Source: Jiulongibacter sp966250325 (GTDB lineage Bacteria; Bacteroidota; Bacteroidia; Cytophagales; Spirosomataceae). Taken from it: 64,000 nucleotides of DNA. Shown piece by piece: positions 1 through 7,961 of the stretch. The stretch's first letter is position 1; each line of letters opens with the position of its first letter. The translations under genes and the position numbers were made by a program. The notes beneath the pieces are model-generated. The model was given only the letters and a program-made list of their open reading frames with translations. It searched no databases and was not told where the DNA came from. The stretch is taken from assembly GCA_966250325.1 (NCBI GenBank), contig CBINGY010000006.1:62001-126000 (forward strand), in the 5' to 3' direction.

Positions 1-58
1 AGGCCTCATCACGGGTGAGCGATTGGTTTTGAACCAGCTGGTTGAGATAGGTTTTCAT
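1..58 (-). CDS. trpD: Probable anthranilate phosphoribosyltransferase, N-terminal fragment
   Basis: The minus strand opens with an ATG at 58 and reads MKTYLNQLVQNQSLTRDEA to the window edge. This resembles the N-terminus of TrpD, whose first helix usually ends in 'sLT.eEA'. TrpD transfers phosphoribose to anthranilate in tryptophan synthesis. Only 19 residues are visible, so the call rests on this short signature alone. A purine-rich stretch (GAAGGAATG on the minus strand) precedes the start. Confidence 0.45.
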   Translation of the reverse strand, partial: MKTYLNQLVQNQSLTRDEA

Positions 59-193
59 TCCTTCCTAAATTTCTTCGGTGCTAAAATTTCCACAAAATTG
101 TCGGTTTTAGTTCAGAAGGCCTAAGAACTGTTCCGAAAGAGTATACCTAAAAACCGTAGTTTGAGTAATTTTACAACTCAAAACAGAAAAGTT

Positions 194-670
194 ATGAGGA
201 TTCCGGCGGCATTGGTGATTTTAATGTGGGTTTTTGGTTGCTCCAATGTGGAGCGGCTGGATACAACGGCGGTGAAAGAAGTGATGGAATCGCACGAAAT
301 CAAAAAGATTACCGAGGCAGATATTATGTCGGCCCTTGACCGAATGGGGCTCAAAGTGGCCTCAGAGATTGATTCTGTAAACTGTGATGCACGCTACAGC
401 TATGCACGTTCCATGGCAGAATCCGGAAAATTCACTCTGGAAAAAGTAAATGCTGAAGGGTATGCCAGCGAGTTTCCCAAAGACCGGCAGATGGTGGAAG
501 CACTGGCCTATGAAGTAGAACAGGGAAAGGCTGTCAATCCTACACCACAAAAACTGGATGACCGGCTTTTTGCCTTTTATTTTACCGCAGACTGTGCTTC
601 AGAAAAATCAGGACTGGAACTGTGGAAACTTACCATTGACCGTCCCACAATTATTCAGAGTATGGAGTAA
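194..670 (+). CDS. Predicted lipoprotein of unknown function
   Basis: The ATG at 194 is chosen over an upstream in-frame TTG at 161 because it gives a proper lipoprotein signal: MRIPAALVILMWVFGC, a basic residue, a hydrophobic core and a lipobox ending in Cys16. The mature part is about 140 residues, rich in charged helices, with two further cysteines (VNCDAR and ADCASE). No family is recognised with confidence. It is probably membrane-anchored through a lipid. The product ends at TAA and is followed by another small exported protein and then secDF, but nothing shows co-function. Confidence 0.7.
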   Translation: MRIPAALVILMWVFGCSNVERLDTTAVKEVMESHEIKKITEADIMSALDRMGLKVASEIDSVNCDARYSYARSMAESGKFTLEKVNAEGYASEFPKDRQMVEALAYEVEQGKAVNPTPQKLDDRLFAFYFTADCASEKSGLELWKLTIDRPTIIQSME

Positions 671-734
671 TTTGTTTATTCTGGCATACTTCTTGACTTT
701 TTCCGGGAAACTATTGTAGCTTTGCCGCCTCATT

Positions 735-1088
735 ATGAAGCAGAAGACCTACATATTCAAAGCATTAGGGGTGTTTATGAGCCTTTTTGTGCTCACCACC
801 GTGCTTTCCAGAGGTCTGGTAAAAAGCCAGATGCTGGAGCGTGCTGCTTCATCACAAAGCCCCTCAGACGATCAGAATGACGAACAGGCCCATTTCTCTG
901 AGCTCAGTTCAGAAGTAGTCATCCCATCTGTTGCGTTTGATTTTAGTGGAGATTTTGTTACCATTCCTACTCCCGATTTCCGTGTTTTACTCGTAGAAGC
1001 CGGATTTTCCGCTTTTACCAAACCACAGTACCGGATATCGTATTTTGAGAAACTTTTTGAGCACCATATTGCCATAAACGCTCCCTGA
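735..1088 (+). CDS. Small membrane-anchored or exported protein, unknown
   Basis: The frame encodes 117 residues. Residues 8-30 are hydrophobic and could be a signal anchor. A Ser/Asp/Glu-rich linker follows (about 38-60), then a short domain with 'FDFSGDFVTIPTPDFRVLLVEAG'-like character. No family is recognised. It lies 136 bp upstream of secDF in the same direction, so co-transcription is possible but not shown. Confidence 0.5.
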   Translation: MKQKTYIFKALGVFMSLFVLTTVLSRGLVKSQMLERAASSQSPSDDQNDEQAHFSELSSEVVIPSVAFDFSGDFVTIPTPDFRVLLVEAGFSAFTKPQYRISYFEKLFEHHIAINAP

Positions 1089-1224
1089 TTTGTCATCGAT
1101 TTCCTGATTTTCAGACCGGGTTCACGGTCACTTTTCAAACAAAATTTTTCATAAACGGCTGTGTCCCGCAGCATGTTTTTCACGGTTAACCACGTCTTTG
1201 GCAGGGACAAAAGACTAAAAAACT

Positions 1225-4194
1225 ATGCGAAATAGAAATGGAATACTGGCACTGGTAGTAATTCTGCTTTCCGTAAGTGCCTATTACCTGATCAGAACCT
1301 TCAAAGCAAACAGCGTACGTAAAGACGCCACAGCCTATGCCACCCAGGCAGACGGCAATGTAGACCCACAGGTGAAGCAACGTTATCTGGATTCACTTTG
1401 GAAACAGCCTGTTTTTCTGGGTACCACGCTGGAAGACCTCACCAAGCAGGAGCTGGGCCTTGGTCTTGACCTTCAGGGCGGTATGCACGTAATTCTGGAA
1501 GTTTCATCCAATGAAATCCTGAAGTCTCTTGCCAGCAGCAGCCGTGATCCCCGTATCAATCAGGCGATAGCCGCTGCTACTGAGAAATCGGTTTCAAGTT
1601 CAGATCATTATGTAGATTTATTTGTACAGGAGTTTCGTAAAATAGCTCCGAATGAAAAATTAGCCCGTATTTTTTCCAATGCCTCAAACCGGGGTGAGCT
1701 GAACCTCAATTCTTCGGATCAGGAGGTGATCACCTATCTTAAAAGTGAGGTAGACGGTGCTTTCGACCGTGCATTTAATATCATTCAGACACGTGTCGAT
1801 AAATTTGGTGTGGCTAACCCCAATCTTCAGAAACTGCCAGGAACCAACCGCATTCAGGTGGAGCTTCCGGGTGTAGATAATCCGCAGCGGGTTCGTAAGC
1901 TTCTTTCCGGAGCCGCCAAACTTGAATTTTGTGAAGTATATGAAATGAATGAGATAGGCAGTTCTATGGATGCCCTGGGAGCTTATCTTACGCGTCTGGA
2001 TATCGAACAGCGTGCCAGCAATAAACCAGCTGCAGGCAAAGCGTTGGCTTCAGATTCTGCCAGTCTTCAGAATGAGTTGAATGATCTGGCTGCACAGCTG
2101 GCCGGTGGATCTGATTCCACAGCCGCAGGAGATTCGCTATCTAACATGAGCAATACCTTCTCAAATCTTTTTGTGAACACTGGTTTTGGCCTTGCGGTGC
2201 GTACCAAAGATACTTCACGTGTAAATGAGATACTTCAGAGAGGAGAAGTGAAAGAGCTTTTTCCTGCAGATCTCAGCTTTGTGTATGATGTGAAACCTTT
2301 CACCAATACGGCAAACAACGAAGATCTGGTAAATCTGTACATGGTAAAAGATCTGGGTAATGCTCCGCTGGAAGGCGATGTGATTACAAACGCCCGCCAG
2401 GATTATGACCCCATGACCGGTAAGCCCGATGTAACGATGCAGATGAATGCCGCAGGTTCAAGAAAATGGAGAGAACTTACAGCAGCCAATGTAGGTCAAA
2501 GAGTAGCCATCATTCTGGATAATTTTGTGTATTCGGCTCCGAACGTAAACCAGGAGATCAGCGGTGGGAGCTCCAGCATCTCAGGTAACTTCACTCTGGA
2601 GGAAGCGACCGATTTAGCAAACGTATTGAAAGCAGGTAAATTACCTGCACCTACCAATATCATCGAAGAAGCGGTGGTAGGAGCCTCTGTGGGTAGCAGT
2701 GCTGTGAAAGCCGGGGTTATTTCGTCAATTGTCGGTTTGATTTCAGTACTCATCTTTGTGTTGCTGTACTATAACCGTGCGGGCTGGATCGCCAACGTGG
2801 CCCTTTTAGTTAACCTTTTATTACTGCTTGGAGTTATGGCTTCTTTCGGAGCTACCCTTACTCTTCCCGGTATTGCGGGTATTGTACTTTCAGTAGGTAT
2901 GTCGGTAGATGCCAATGTACTTATCTATGAGCGTGTTAAAGAAGAGCTGAAAGAGGGCAGGCCGTTTGCTACGGCCTTACGCAATGGGTTTAAGTTTGCG
3001 ATGCCTTCCATACTTGACTCAAACCTTACCACACTGATTACCGGTGTCATCCTGTTCATCTTCGGTACAGGTCTTGTTTTAGGTTTTGCCACTACCCTGC
3101 TTATCGGTATTTTCACTTCGCTTTTCTGTGCGATATTCATTTCGCGTCTCATTTTCGAGTACTATATCTCGAAGGGTAAAGAAGTGAAATTCTTCACAAA
3201 CTGGACCGAGAAGCTATTCAGTGATACCAAAATTAACTTCGTAGATAACCGCCGTAAGTTTTACATGGTTTCTGCAGCCATTATCATAGCCGGTGCCATT
3301 TCTATTGGTATCAAAGGTTTCGGGTTGGGTGTAGATTTCAAAGGAGGACGTACCTACGTGGCTAAATTTGAAAATACCGTGGCTACAGAAGATGTACGCC
3401 AGGCCATGGAAAACGCCGGCATTACAGCTGAAGTAAAGACTTTCGGGGGATTTGATCAGGTTAAAATTACTACTGCCTATCAGATTGACAATACGTCTCC
3501 TGAAGTAGAGCTTCAGATTCAGGATCAGATTAATGGGATCGTAGGAGAAATTTCGGGCAATAAAGGAGAGGTAGTGAGCTCGTCAAAAGTGGGACCTACT
3601 ATAGCGAATGATACCATCTGGTCTTCACTGAAAGCGATCCTTTACTCGCTCATTCTTACGTTTATTTACATCTTGATCAGATTCCGCAACATTGCGTTCA
3701 GTTTTGGAGCTGTGGTGGCTCTGTTCCATGATGTACTGGTCATACTGGGTATTTTCTCCATTTTCAATGGAATTCTGCCTTTCTCGCTGGATATTGATCA
3801 GGCTTTTGTGGGTGCAGTGCTTACGCTTATGGGATATTCAATGAATGACACTGTGGTGGTTTTTGACCGTGTTCGTGAATACTTAAACGATAAGAGAGCA
3901 GCCAACGAGTCGATCGGATCGGTTATCAATAACGCCTTGAACAGTACACTTAGCCGTACGGCGGTTACAGGTATTGCTACCTTACTCGTTCTTTTGATTC
4001 TCCTTATTTTTGGAGGAGAAACCATCCGTGGATTTATTTTCGCGATGTTCCTTGGTGTAATTGTAGGAACGTATTCGTCGCTTTACATTGCAGCTCCAAT
4101 TGTGGTAGATGCGATGCAGCGTCAGCGTTCGAAAAGCACGACTGTTCCGGCCGAGGCAGAAGCAGCGGTGGTACCAGCTGGGAAAAAGAAGTAA
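1225..4194 (+). CDS. secDF: Protein translocase subunit SecDF (fused)
   Basis: This inner-membrane RND-type protein uses proton motive force to help SecYEG complete export. The 989-residue chain fuses SecD and SecF, as is usual in Bacteroidota. Visible landmarks are an N-terminal membrane segment (about 6-24), the SecD motif LGLGLDLQGG near residue 78, the SecD motif SVGMSVDANVLIYER near 555, the SecF motif VDFKGG near 702, and the SecF motif MGYSMNDTVVVFDR near 868. Two clusters of hydrophobic helices follow the periplasmic domains. Length and motif order are normal. A strong terminator follows at 4220-4255. An A/Lys-rich C-terminal tail is ordinary. Confidence 0.98.
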   Translation: MRNRNGILALVVILLSVSAYYLIRTFKANSVRKDATAYATQADGNVDPQVKQRYLDSLWKQPVFLGTTLEDLTKQELGLGLDLQGGMHVILEVSSNEILKSLASSSRDPRINQAIAAATEKSVSSSDHYVDLFVQEFRKIAPNEKLARIFSNASNRGELNLNSSDQEVITYLKSEVDGAFDRAFNIIQTRVDKFGVANPNLQKLPGTNRIQVELPGVDNPQRVRKLLSGAAKLEFCEVYEMNEIGSSMDALGAYLTRLDIEQRASNKPAAGKALASDSASLQNELNDLAAQLAGGSDSTAAGDSLSNMSNTFSNLFVNTGFGLAVRTKDTSRVNEILQRGEVKELFPADLSFVYDVKPFTNTANNEDLVNLYMVKDLGNAPLEGDVITNARQDYDPMTGKPDVTMQMNAAGSRKWRELTAANVGQRVAIILDNFVYSAPNVNQEISGGSSSISGNFTLEEATDLANVLKAGKLPAPTNIIEEAVVGASVGSSAVKAGVISSIVGLISVLIFVLLYYNRAGWIANVALLVNLLLLLGVMASFGATLTLPGIAGIVLSVGMSVDANVLIYERVKEELKEGRPFATALRNGFKFAMPSILDSNLTTLITGVILFIFGTGLVLGFATTLLIGIFTSLFCAIFISRLIFEYYISKGKEVKFFTNWTEKLFSDTKINFVDNRRKFYMVSAAIIIAGAISIGIKGFGLGVDFKGGRTYVAKFENTVATEDVRQAMENAGITAEVKTFGGFDQVKITTAYQIDNTSPEVELQIQDQINGIVGEISGNKGEVVSSSKVGPTIANDTIWSSLKAILYSLILTFIYILIRFRNIAFSFGAVVALFHDVLVILGIFSIFNGILPFSLDIDQAFVGAVLTLMGYSMNDTVVVFDRVREYLNDKRAANESIGSVINNALNSTLSRTAVTGIATLLVLLILLIFGGETIRGFIFAMFLGVIVGTYSSLYIAAPIVVDAMQRQRSKSTTVPAEAEAAVVPAGKKK

Positions 4195-4219
4195 AAGAGC
4201 AAATTACGTTTAGATTATG

Positions 4220-4255
4220 AAAAGAGGCTGCCCGGGAGGGTGGCCTCTTTTGTTT
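4220..4255 (+). terminator. Rho-independent terminator after secDF
   Basis: A stem AAAAGAGGC (4220-4228) pairs with GCCTCTTTT (4243-4251) and is followed by a T-rich run. It lies 25 bp past the secDF stop and also sits just beyond the end of the convergent cytochrome gene, so it may serve both strands. Confidence 0.85.
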
Positions 4256-4300
4256 GCGTCAAATATCAAGGAACGAGGTTTTTCTTGCTGTTAATGAAAC

Positions 4301-5668
4301 TCAAGTTTCAAGGTCGTCCTTCGTGAAAGTAGTAGTATCTCCCGGCAAAGCAGGAACCTGATATCCTCCAAAATCGCAGTAAACATTCTTCAAAAGTGAT
4401 TTGAGTTTCTCTTTCTCTGCAGCATTGAGATTCGTGTTAAAAAGGTAGAGCTGGCGGAGATTAGTAAGAGAATGGAGTTTTTCCAGAGAACTAAATGAGA
4501 TATCGGTAGTACTGAGATTGAGTCGGGTCAAATGAGTGAGCGTTGAGAAATCAGGCTCGATCGGGTCAAATTTTGAACCGCTTAAATCAAGTACCGTAAG
4601 GTTTTCAAAAGAAGAAATTACGGAAAACGCTTTTGCCGTGATACTCTGCGATCCACTCCGGAACCATACCAATTGGCTCGCAAAGGGCCTGAATACTTCC
4701 CAGTCTTCAGCAGTAAGGGTTTTACCGGTTAGACTCAACGAAAGAAAGGAGGAATTTTGAGCTACGGGAGTGAGTGCAAAACCGCTTTTTTGCACTTTTT
4801 CCAGCGACTCGGCATCAGGTTTTCTAACCTCCACATCGGGTAAAGGAACCGGAGTTTCAGCAGGTTTATTCAGAGAACTTAGAGCCCGTTTTACGGCTTC
4901 GGTCTGTTTGAGTTCTGACACCTTTCTGTCAAAAGGGACTCCGGAGTTTATCCACCATTCAATGAGCGTAATTTCCTGAGCGGTAAGCTGGGGTTTACCA
5001 TCAGGCGGCATGTGATCTTCGTGGTCTTTTTCAAGAAGTAACCGGGAATAGAGATCAGATTCAGCTGCCTGATGAGCCACTAAAACCTCTCCGCTTTCTC
5101 CCCCTTTGGTAATCCATTCCTCTCCATCAAGCCGTAGTTCTCCTTTTTGTTTTTTAGCCGAATGGCAGCTCCAGCATTTTTCAGCAAAAATGGGCTCAAT
5201 GATATCACGGTAAACGATTGCCTGCTGAATATCAGTGATTTCGGGTTTTTGATACTCTGTACTGGCCAAACCAAAATAGTCTTCTCCGTGTGTTAGGTTT
5301 CCGCCCCAATGTCCGGTGAGCCCCAGAAACACAGCAGTGATTATCCAAAGGGAATTTTGCCAAACGGCCTTGCCATTTCTTTTAAGTAGGAGGTACAGAA
5401 TAAGAGTCAGACCTGTGAGAATCAGACCAGAAAGCCGGTGCTTATTTATCAATTCGTTATTATATCCACCTTCATTTGCCAGCAGTAAGCCTGAAACGGA
5501 TGAGAAAACAGCAGCCAGGAAAGAAGCAAGCACCATTAAAGCGAGAATTTCACGGGTAATTCCCGGAATTATCTTGATTGAAAGCACCCGAAAAACTACA
5601 GCCAGCACCAGAAACCCTATGGGCAGATGAACCAGAAGCGGATGAAACTGGCCGATGAATGCATTCAT
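4301..5668 (-). CDS. DUF2231 / cytochrome c / leucine-rich repeat membrane protein
   Basis: The 455-residue protein starts with about four hydrophobic helices (residues 8-120) typical of DUF2231. A c-type cytochrome domain of the planctomycete (PSCyt1) kind follows, with the heme motif CWSCH at 165-169, a later GGESGEVLVAH segment and HMPP near 217, whose Met could be the second heme ligand. The last 120 residues contain leucine-rich repeats (LTVLDLSGS, LTRLNLSTT, LRQLYLFNT). Such proteins often sit near sugar or electron-transfer genes, but the substrate is unknown. The gene stands alone, convergent with secDF. Confidence 0.9.
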   Translation of the reverse strand: MNAFIGQFHPLLVHLPIGFLVLAVVFRVLSIKIIPGITREILALMVLASFLAAVFSSVSGLLLANEGGYNNELINKHRLSGLILTGLTLILYLLLKRNGKAVWQNSLWIITAVFLGLTGHWGGNLTHGEDYFGLASTEYQKPEITDIQQAIVYRDIIEPIFAEKCWSCHSAKKQKGELRLDGEEWITKGGESGEVLVAHQAAESDLYSRLLLEKDHEDHMPPDGKPQLTAQEITLIEWWINSGVPFDRKVSELKQTEAVKRALSSLNKPAETPVPLPDVEVRKPDAESLEKVQKSGFALTPVAQNSSFLSLSLTGKTLTAEDWEVFRPFASQLVWFRSGSQSITAKAFSVISSFENLTVLDLSGSKFDPIEPDFSTLTHLTRLNLSTTDISFSSLEKLHSLTNLRQLYLFNTNLNAAEKEKLKSLLKNVYCDFGGYQVPALPGDTTTFTKDDLET

Positions 5669-5868
5669 TTCAAGAGAAGGTTAAAGGGATACTTTTTGCA
5701 GAAACCGGGCTCAAAATACATCTGAAGATATCTCTGAGCAAGGCAGATAAAGAACCAAGTTTTATTAGCCTTGAGGGTTTCTGGTCAAAAATACCAACAA
5801 TCATAGGGTTTGGTAAACATGAGCTACCAATTTACTACAAAATCGCAGGTTCGCAATCATGAAGATCC
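5669..5868. other. Intergenic region downstream of the broken oxidoreductase
   Basis: About 200 bp between the cytochrome gene start and the stop of the disrupted oxidoreductase half. A plus-strand reading frame of 67 codons crosses it but has no recognisable protein features. It probably holds the promoter of the cytochrome gene. No clear hairpin was seen. Confidence 0.4.
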
Positions 5869-6138
5869 TCAGGAGTAGCGGTCGTTTCTCCAGGGGTAAG
5901 CCGTGTCTGAATAGCCCCTTTCTTCCCAGAAGCCGCGTTTGTTGGCCTTCAAGAATTCAATTCGCTTGATCCATTTGGAGCCTTTCCAGGCGTAAAGCTG
6001 AGGGGTAATCATGCGGCAGGGGCCGCCGTGTTCTTTTTCAAGAGGCATTCCATAAACGGTGTGAGCCAGCAGTACATCTGGCTTAAGAGCCTCTTCTATG
6101 GCCACGTTTGTGGTGTAGGTGTCGTAGCCGTAGCACAT
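5869..6138 (-). pseudogene. 3' half of sulfite-oxidase-like molybdopterin oxidoreductase, split by the element
   Basis: The 89 codons from 6138 to 5869 (MCYGYDTYTTN to AYPWRNDRYS) are the C-terminal part of a COG2041-type molybdopterin oxidoreductase. The matching N-terminal part lies 51 kb away at 57110-57526 on the same strand. Joining ...ATHI (57110 side) to MCYGYD at the shared AT dinucleotide gives ATHIMCYGYD in frame. A full homolog at 54795-55487 aligns across the joint. By hand count, 75 of these 89 residues match that copy. An in-frame ATG happens to sit at the breakpoint, so a short fragment could be made, but it lacks the Mo-ligand cysteine. Confidence 0.93.
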
Positions 6139-6159
6139 ATCATGCGTTGCCCATTTGTA
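6133..6159. other. attL: Left attachment site (host half, AT core, left arm)
   Basis: Plus strand: host half GCAC (6133-6136), core AT (6137-6138), then the 21-bp arm (6139-6159) beginning ATCATGCGTTGCCC. The arm is the reverse complement of the right-end arm (57087-57107) with one mismatch (C at 6145). Reading-frame restoration of the host gene fixes the crossover at this AT. Confidence 0.88.
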
Positions 6160-6575
6160 ATATTCATTTTTCAGCTCCTAAGCCCGATCTAAGGCCATTT
6201 CCTGACGACGATGATAAAAGTCTTGGAGCGGAACTTAAGCGAAAACGACTCATACTTGGCCTCTCGCAAGAGAAAGTCGCAGAGATTTTAGGGGTATATA
6301 TTCGCTCGTACAGAATGTATGAAGTAAATGAGTTTGAGCCACGGGTAGAAATTAAGAAAAAGATCATTGACTTCTTAGGCTTTAATTTCTGGGATGATGG
6401 GAGCCAATCTTTGCGAAACCAACTTGAGGTATATATGATCAAACATGGATTAGGTTTCTCGCAATTATCTAAAAATCTGGGCATTGATAAAAGAGTGCTT
6501 TACCGGCTCGTTTCGGGTAAAGAAATATCGACCATTAATCTCCAAAAAATATTGGGCATTCTCCAAATGGGCTAA
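6138..6575 (+). CDS. Double helix-turn-helix domain: C-terminal tail of the recombinase in the circular element
   Basis: From the core T at 6138 the frame reads YHALPIC onward for 145 codons to a stop at 6573-6575. It holds an XRE-type HTH (ELKRKRLILGLSQEKVAEIL, then YIRSYRMYE) and a second Cro-like HTH near the end (FSQLSKNLGIDKRVLYRLVSG). Inside the element there is no start codon in this frame ahead of the first HTH. The frame is open right to the attachment site, and upstream in the integrated state only antisense host sequence supplies an ATG (6108). In the reconstructed circle the recombinase (55615-57111) enters this frame without a stop. I therefore call it the detached C-terminal part of that recombinase. 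It could still be made from 6108 when integrated. Confidence 0.85.
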   Translation, partial: YHALPICNIHFSAPKPDLRPFPDDDDKSLGAELKRKRLILGLSQEKVAEILGVYIRSYRMYEVNEFEPRVEIKKKIIDFLGFNFWDDGSQSLRNQLEVYMIKHGLGFSQLSKNLGIDKRVLYRLVSGKEISTINLQKILGILQMG

Positions 6576-6602
6576 GGTGATATGAGGAAAGGTGAATTAA
6601 TA

Positions 6603-6628
6603 AACGGATGGCAAACATGCCATCCGTT
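6603..6628. terminator. Bidirectional hairpin terminator
   Basis: A perfect 11-bp stem (AACGGATGGCA 6603-6613, TGCCATCCGTT 6618-6628) with loop AACA lies between two convergent genes. T-rich tracts on the two sides are short. It separates the recombinase tail from the minus-strand backbone operon. Confidence 0.7.
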
Positions 6629-6629
6629 A

Positions 6630-7028
6630 TCATTGTAACCAAACTTTTCGAGCCTTTTCAAAACCTACCCAATAGTGATCCTCATTAAATCCCCGAGAAG
6701 CTAATTCAAAACGAATAAACTTTACAAGTGGCACGTCATGTTTAAGGATAAATCTGAGTACTTCTCCACTTGAGGAAGAGAACAAACCAAGAATTTTTTC
6801 CCAGTGCTCAATTGGCTCAATATCGCTACGGATCGACTCAATATGATCATAATCCATAGCTTCATACGATTGCGTCTTCGGATTTCCGTTTGAAACAGGG
6901 ATAAGATAGTAGCCGGAAGTTTTGTTCCCGGCTACGTGATACTCTCTTCCTTGTGTTCTGCTACAAAAGGATTTCCAGATGGCAAGGTCATTCGCTTTTT
7001 GCTTGCTCTTGAATCTTTGCTTTGCCAT
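6630..7028 (-). CDS. Element protein of unknown function
   Basis: A 132-residue soluble protein with a basic start (MAKQRFKSKQKAN) and a Tyr-rich segment near 40 (GREYHVAGNKTSGYYLIP). Residues 85-120 look helical. No family is recognised. Its start overlaps the end of the upstream gene by about 41 nt, so the two are probably translated together as the last genes of the 10016-to-6630 group. The gene's place beside Dam and the ATPase suggests an element-maintenance role, but this is inference. Confidence 0.75.
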   Translation of the reverse strand: MAKQRFKSKQKANDLAIWKSFCSRTQGREYHVAGNKTSGYYLIPVSNGNPKTQSYEAMDYDHIESIRSDIEPIEHWEKILGLFSSSSGEVLRFILKHDVPLVKFIRFELASRGFNEDHYWVGFEKARKVWLQ

Positions 7029-7323
7029 AATCCTTTTTTGTTACATTTTGCGATTGTTGTTCCGCACACCATGATTCCACGAAGTAGGCCAAGATAAACA
7101 TCTCATCTCCTACTTTATCTAAGAGCTCTTCTTTTTCAAGCTCCGCTATATTCCAGTCCTCCGGAATACTTCCTCCGCTTTTCCTATTAAGAATTTCAAT
7201 TAAATCCTTCCGTGAAAGACTTTCAAGAAGAACGTCACGAGAGCCTTGTTTTGACTCCTTTCCTACAACTCGATTTTTCAGCATAACCGAGAAACGCTTC
7301 ATAAGCTGCTGCTTTTTGTCCAT
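6988..7323 (-). CDS. Small element protein with a domain shared with the next gene
   Basis: The start is placed at the second Met (MDKKQQLMKRFSVML, 7323); an alternative Met lies at 7335. Residues about 44-88 (RKDLIEIL, K.GG, L..EEL, YFVESW) match a block in the neighbour at 7337-7930 (RPELIEII, K.GG, L.DQEL, YFIEKF). The two are therefore partial paralogs sharing a small helical domain of unknown function. The C-terminus is rich in Lys and Gln. It overlaps the downstream gene. Confidence 0.72.
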   Translation of the reverse strand: MDKKQQLMKRFSVMLKNRVVGKESKQGSRDVLLESLSRKDLIEILNRKSGGSIPEDWNIAELEKEELLDKVGDEMFILAYFVESWCAEQQSQNVTKKDYGKAKIQEQAKSE

Positions 7324-7336
7324 TACAATATACATT

Positions 7337-7930
7337 TTAGTTAAACTTATACAGTGACTTAATACTTAACTCTTCCGGCTGGTAATCACTCTCCAGAAGA
7401 ATTTTCTCCATTTCAGCTTTTGCCTCCTCGGGGGTACAGAAGAAGTATGATGGCTGAGTAGTGACGAAGGGTAGTTCCTTATCTTGCACATGGGATAGGT
7501 AGATGCCGTAGACTTTTTTCGCCTTACCATATTTGAATATGAGGGCTATATAACTGGCATGGTCATATTCATCCCATACCTCAATCGGCTTAGTGTTGAG
7601 GTAATGATCACCGAGGCTGTATTTGTCAAAGAATGTATCCTTCTCTGATTGCGTCAGCTCTGAGATAATTCGAATTTGACGTTCAAACTTCTCGATGAAA
7701 TACCGAAGCACTTCCTCCTCTTCACCAGCAGCTTGAATGAGTTCCTGATCATTCAACTTAGACAGATCAAGAGCATCTAATGCCGGGCCTCCATACTTCC
7801 ATTTAATAATTTCAATTAACTCAGGGCGAGTAAAGTGAAATGGTATGGGTTCAAAGCATGACAAATGTTCTGAAATGTCAATGTACCGTTTCAGTACCTC
7901 CAGAAGTATCTGGAATTCACGGATTTTCAT
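7337..7930 (-). CDS. Element protein with the shared helical domain, unknown
   Basis: The 197-residue protein has the shared block near residues 35-84 (RPELIEIIKWKYGGPALDAL, then YFIEKFE), followed by a second domain with aromatic residues (YIALIFKYGKAKKVYGIYLS, about 125-145). No catalytic motif is visible and no family is recognised. It lies 1-13 bp from the downstream paralog and 31 bp from the methylase gene, all in one direction, which suggests one transcript. Confidence 0.75.
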   Translation of the reverse strand: MKIREFQILLEVLKRYIDISEHLSCFEPIPFHFTRPELIEIIKWKYGGPALDALDLSKLNDQELIQAAGEEEEVLRYFIEKFERQIRIISELTQSEKDTFFDKYSLGDHYLNTKPIEVWDEYDHASYIALIFKYGKAKKVYGIYLSHVQDKELPFVTTQPSYFFCTPEEAKAEMEKILLESDYQPEELSIKSLYKFN

Positions 7931-7961
7931 AGATCTGTTTATTTAAGTGAAAACTATTTTT

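Noticed and set aside
5659..5862. Plus-strand reading frame of 67 codons in the intergenic region
   Set aside because: No recognisable features, and it overlaps the start of the cytochrome gene on the other strand.
6108..6137. ATG at 6108 as the native start of the HTH protein
   Set aside because: These codons are antisense host sequence outside the element, so they cannot be the native start; they may only be used by chance after integration.
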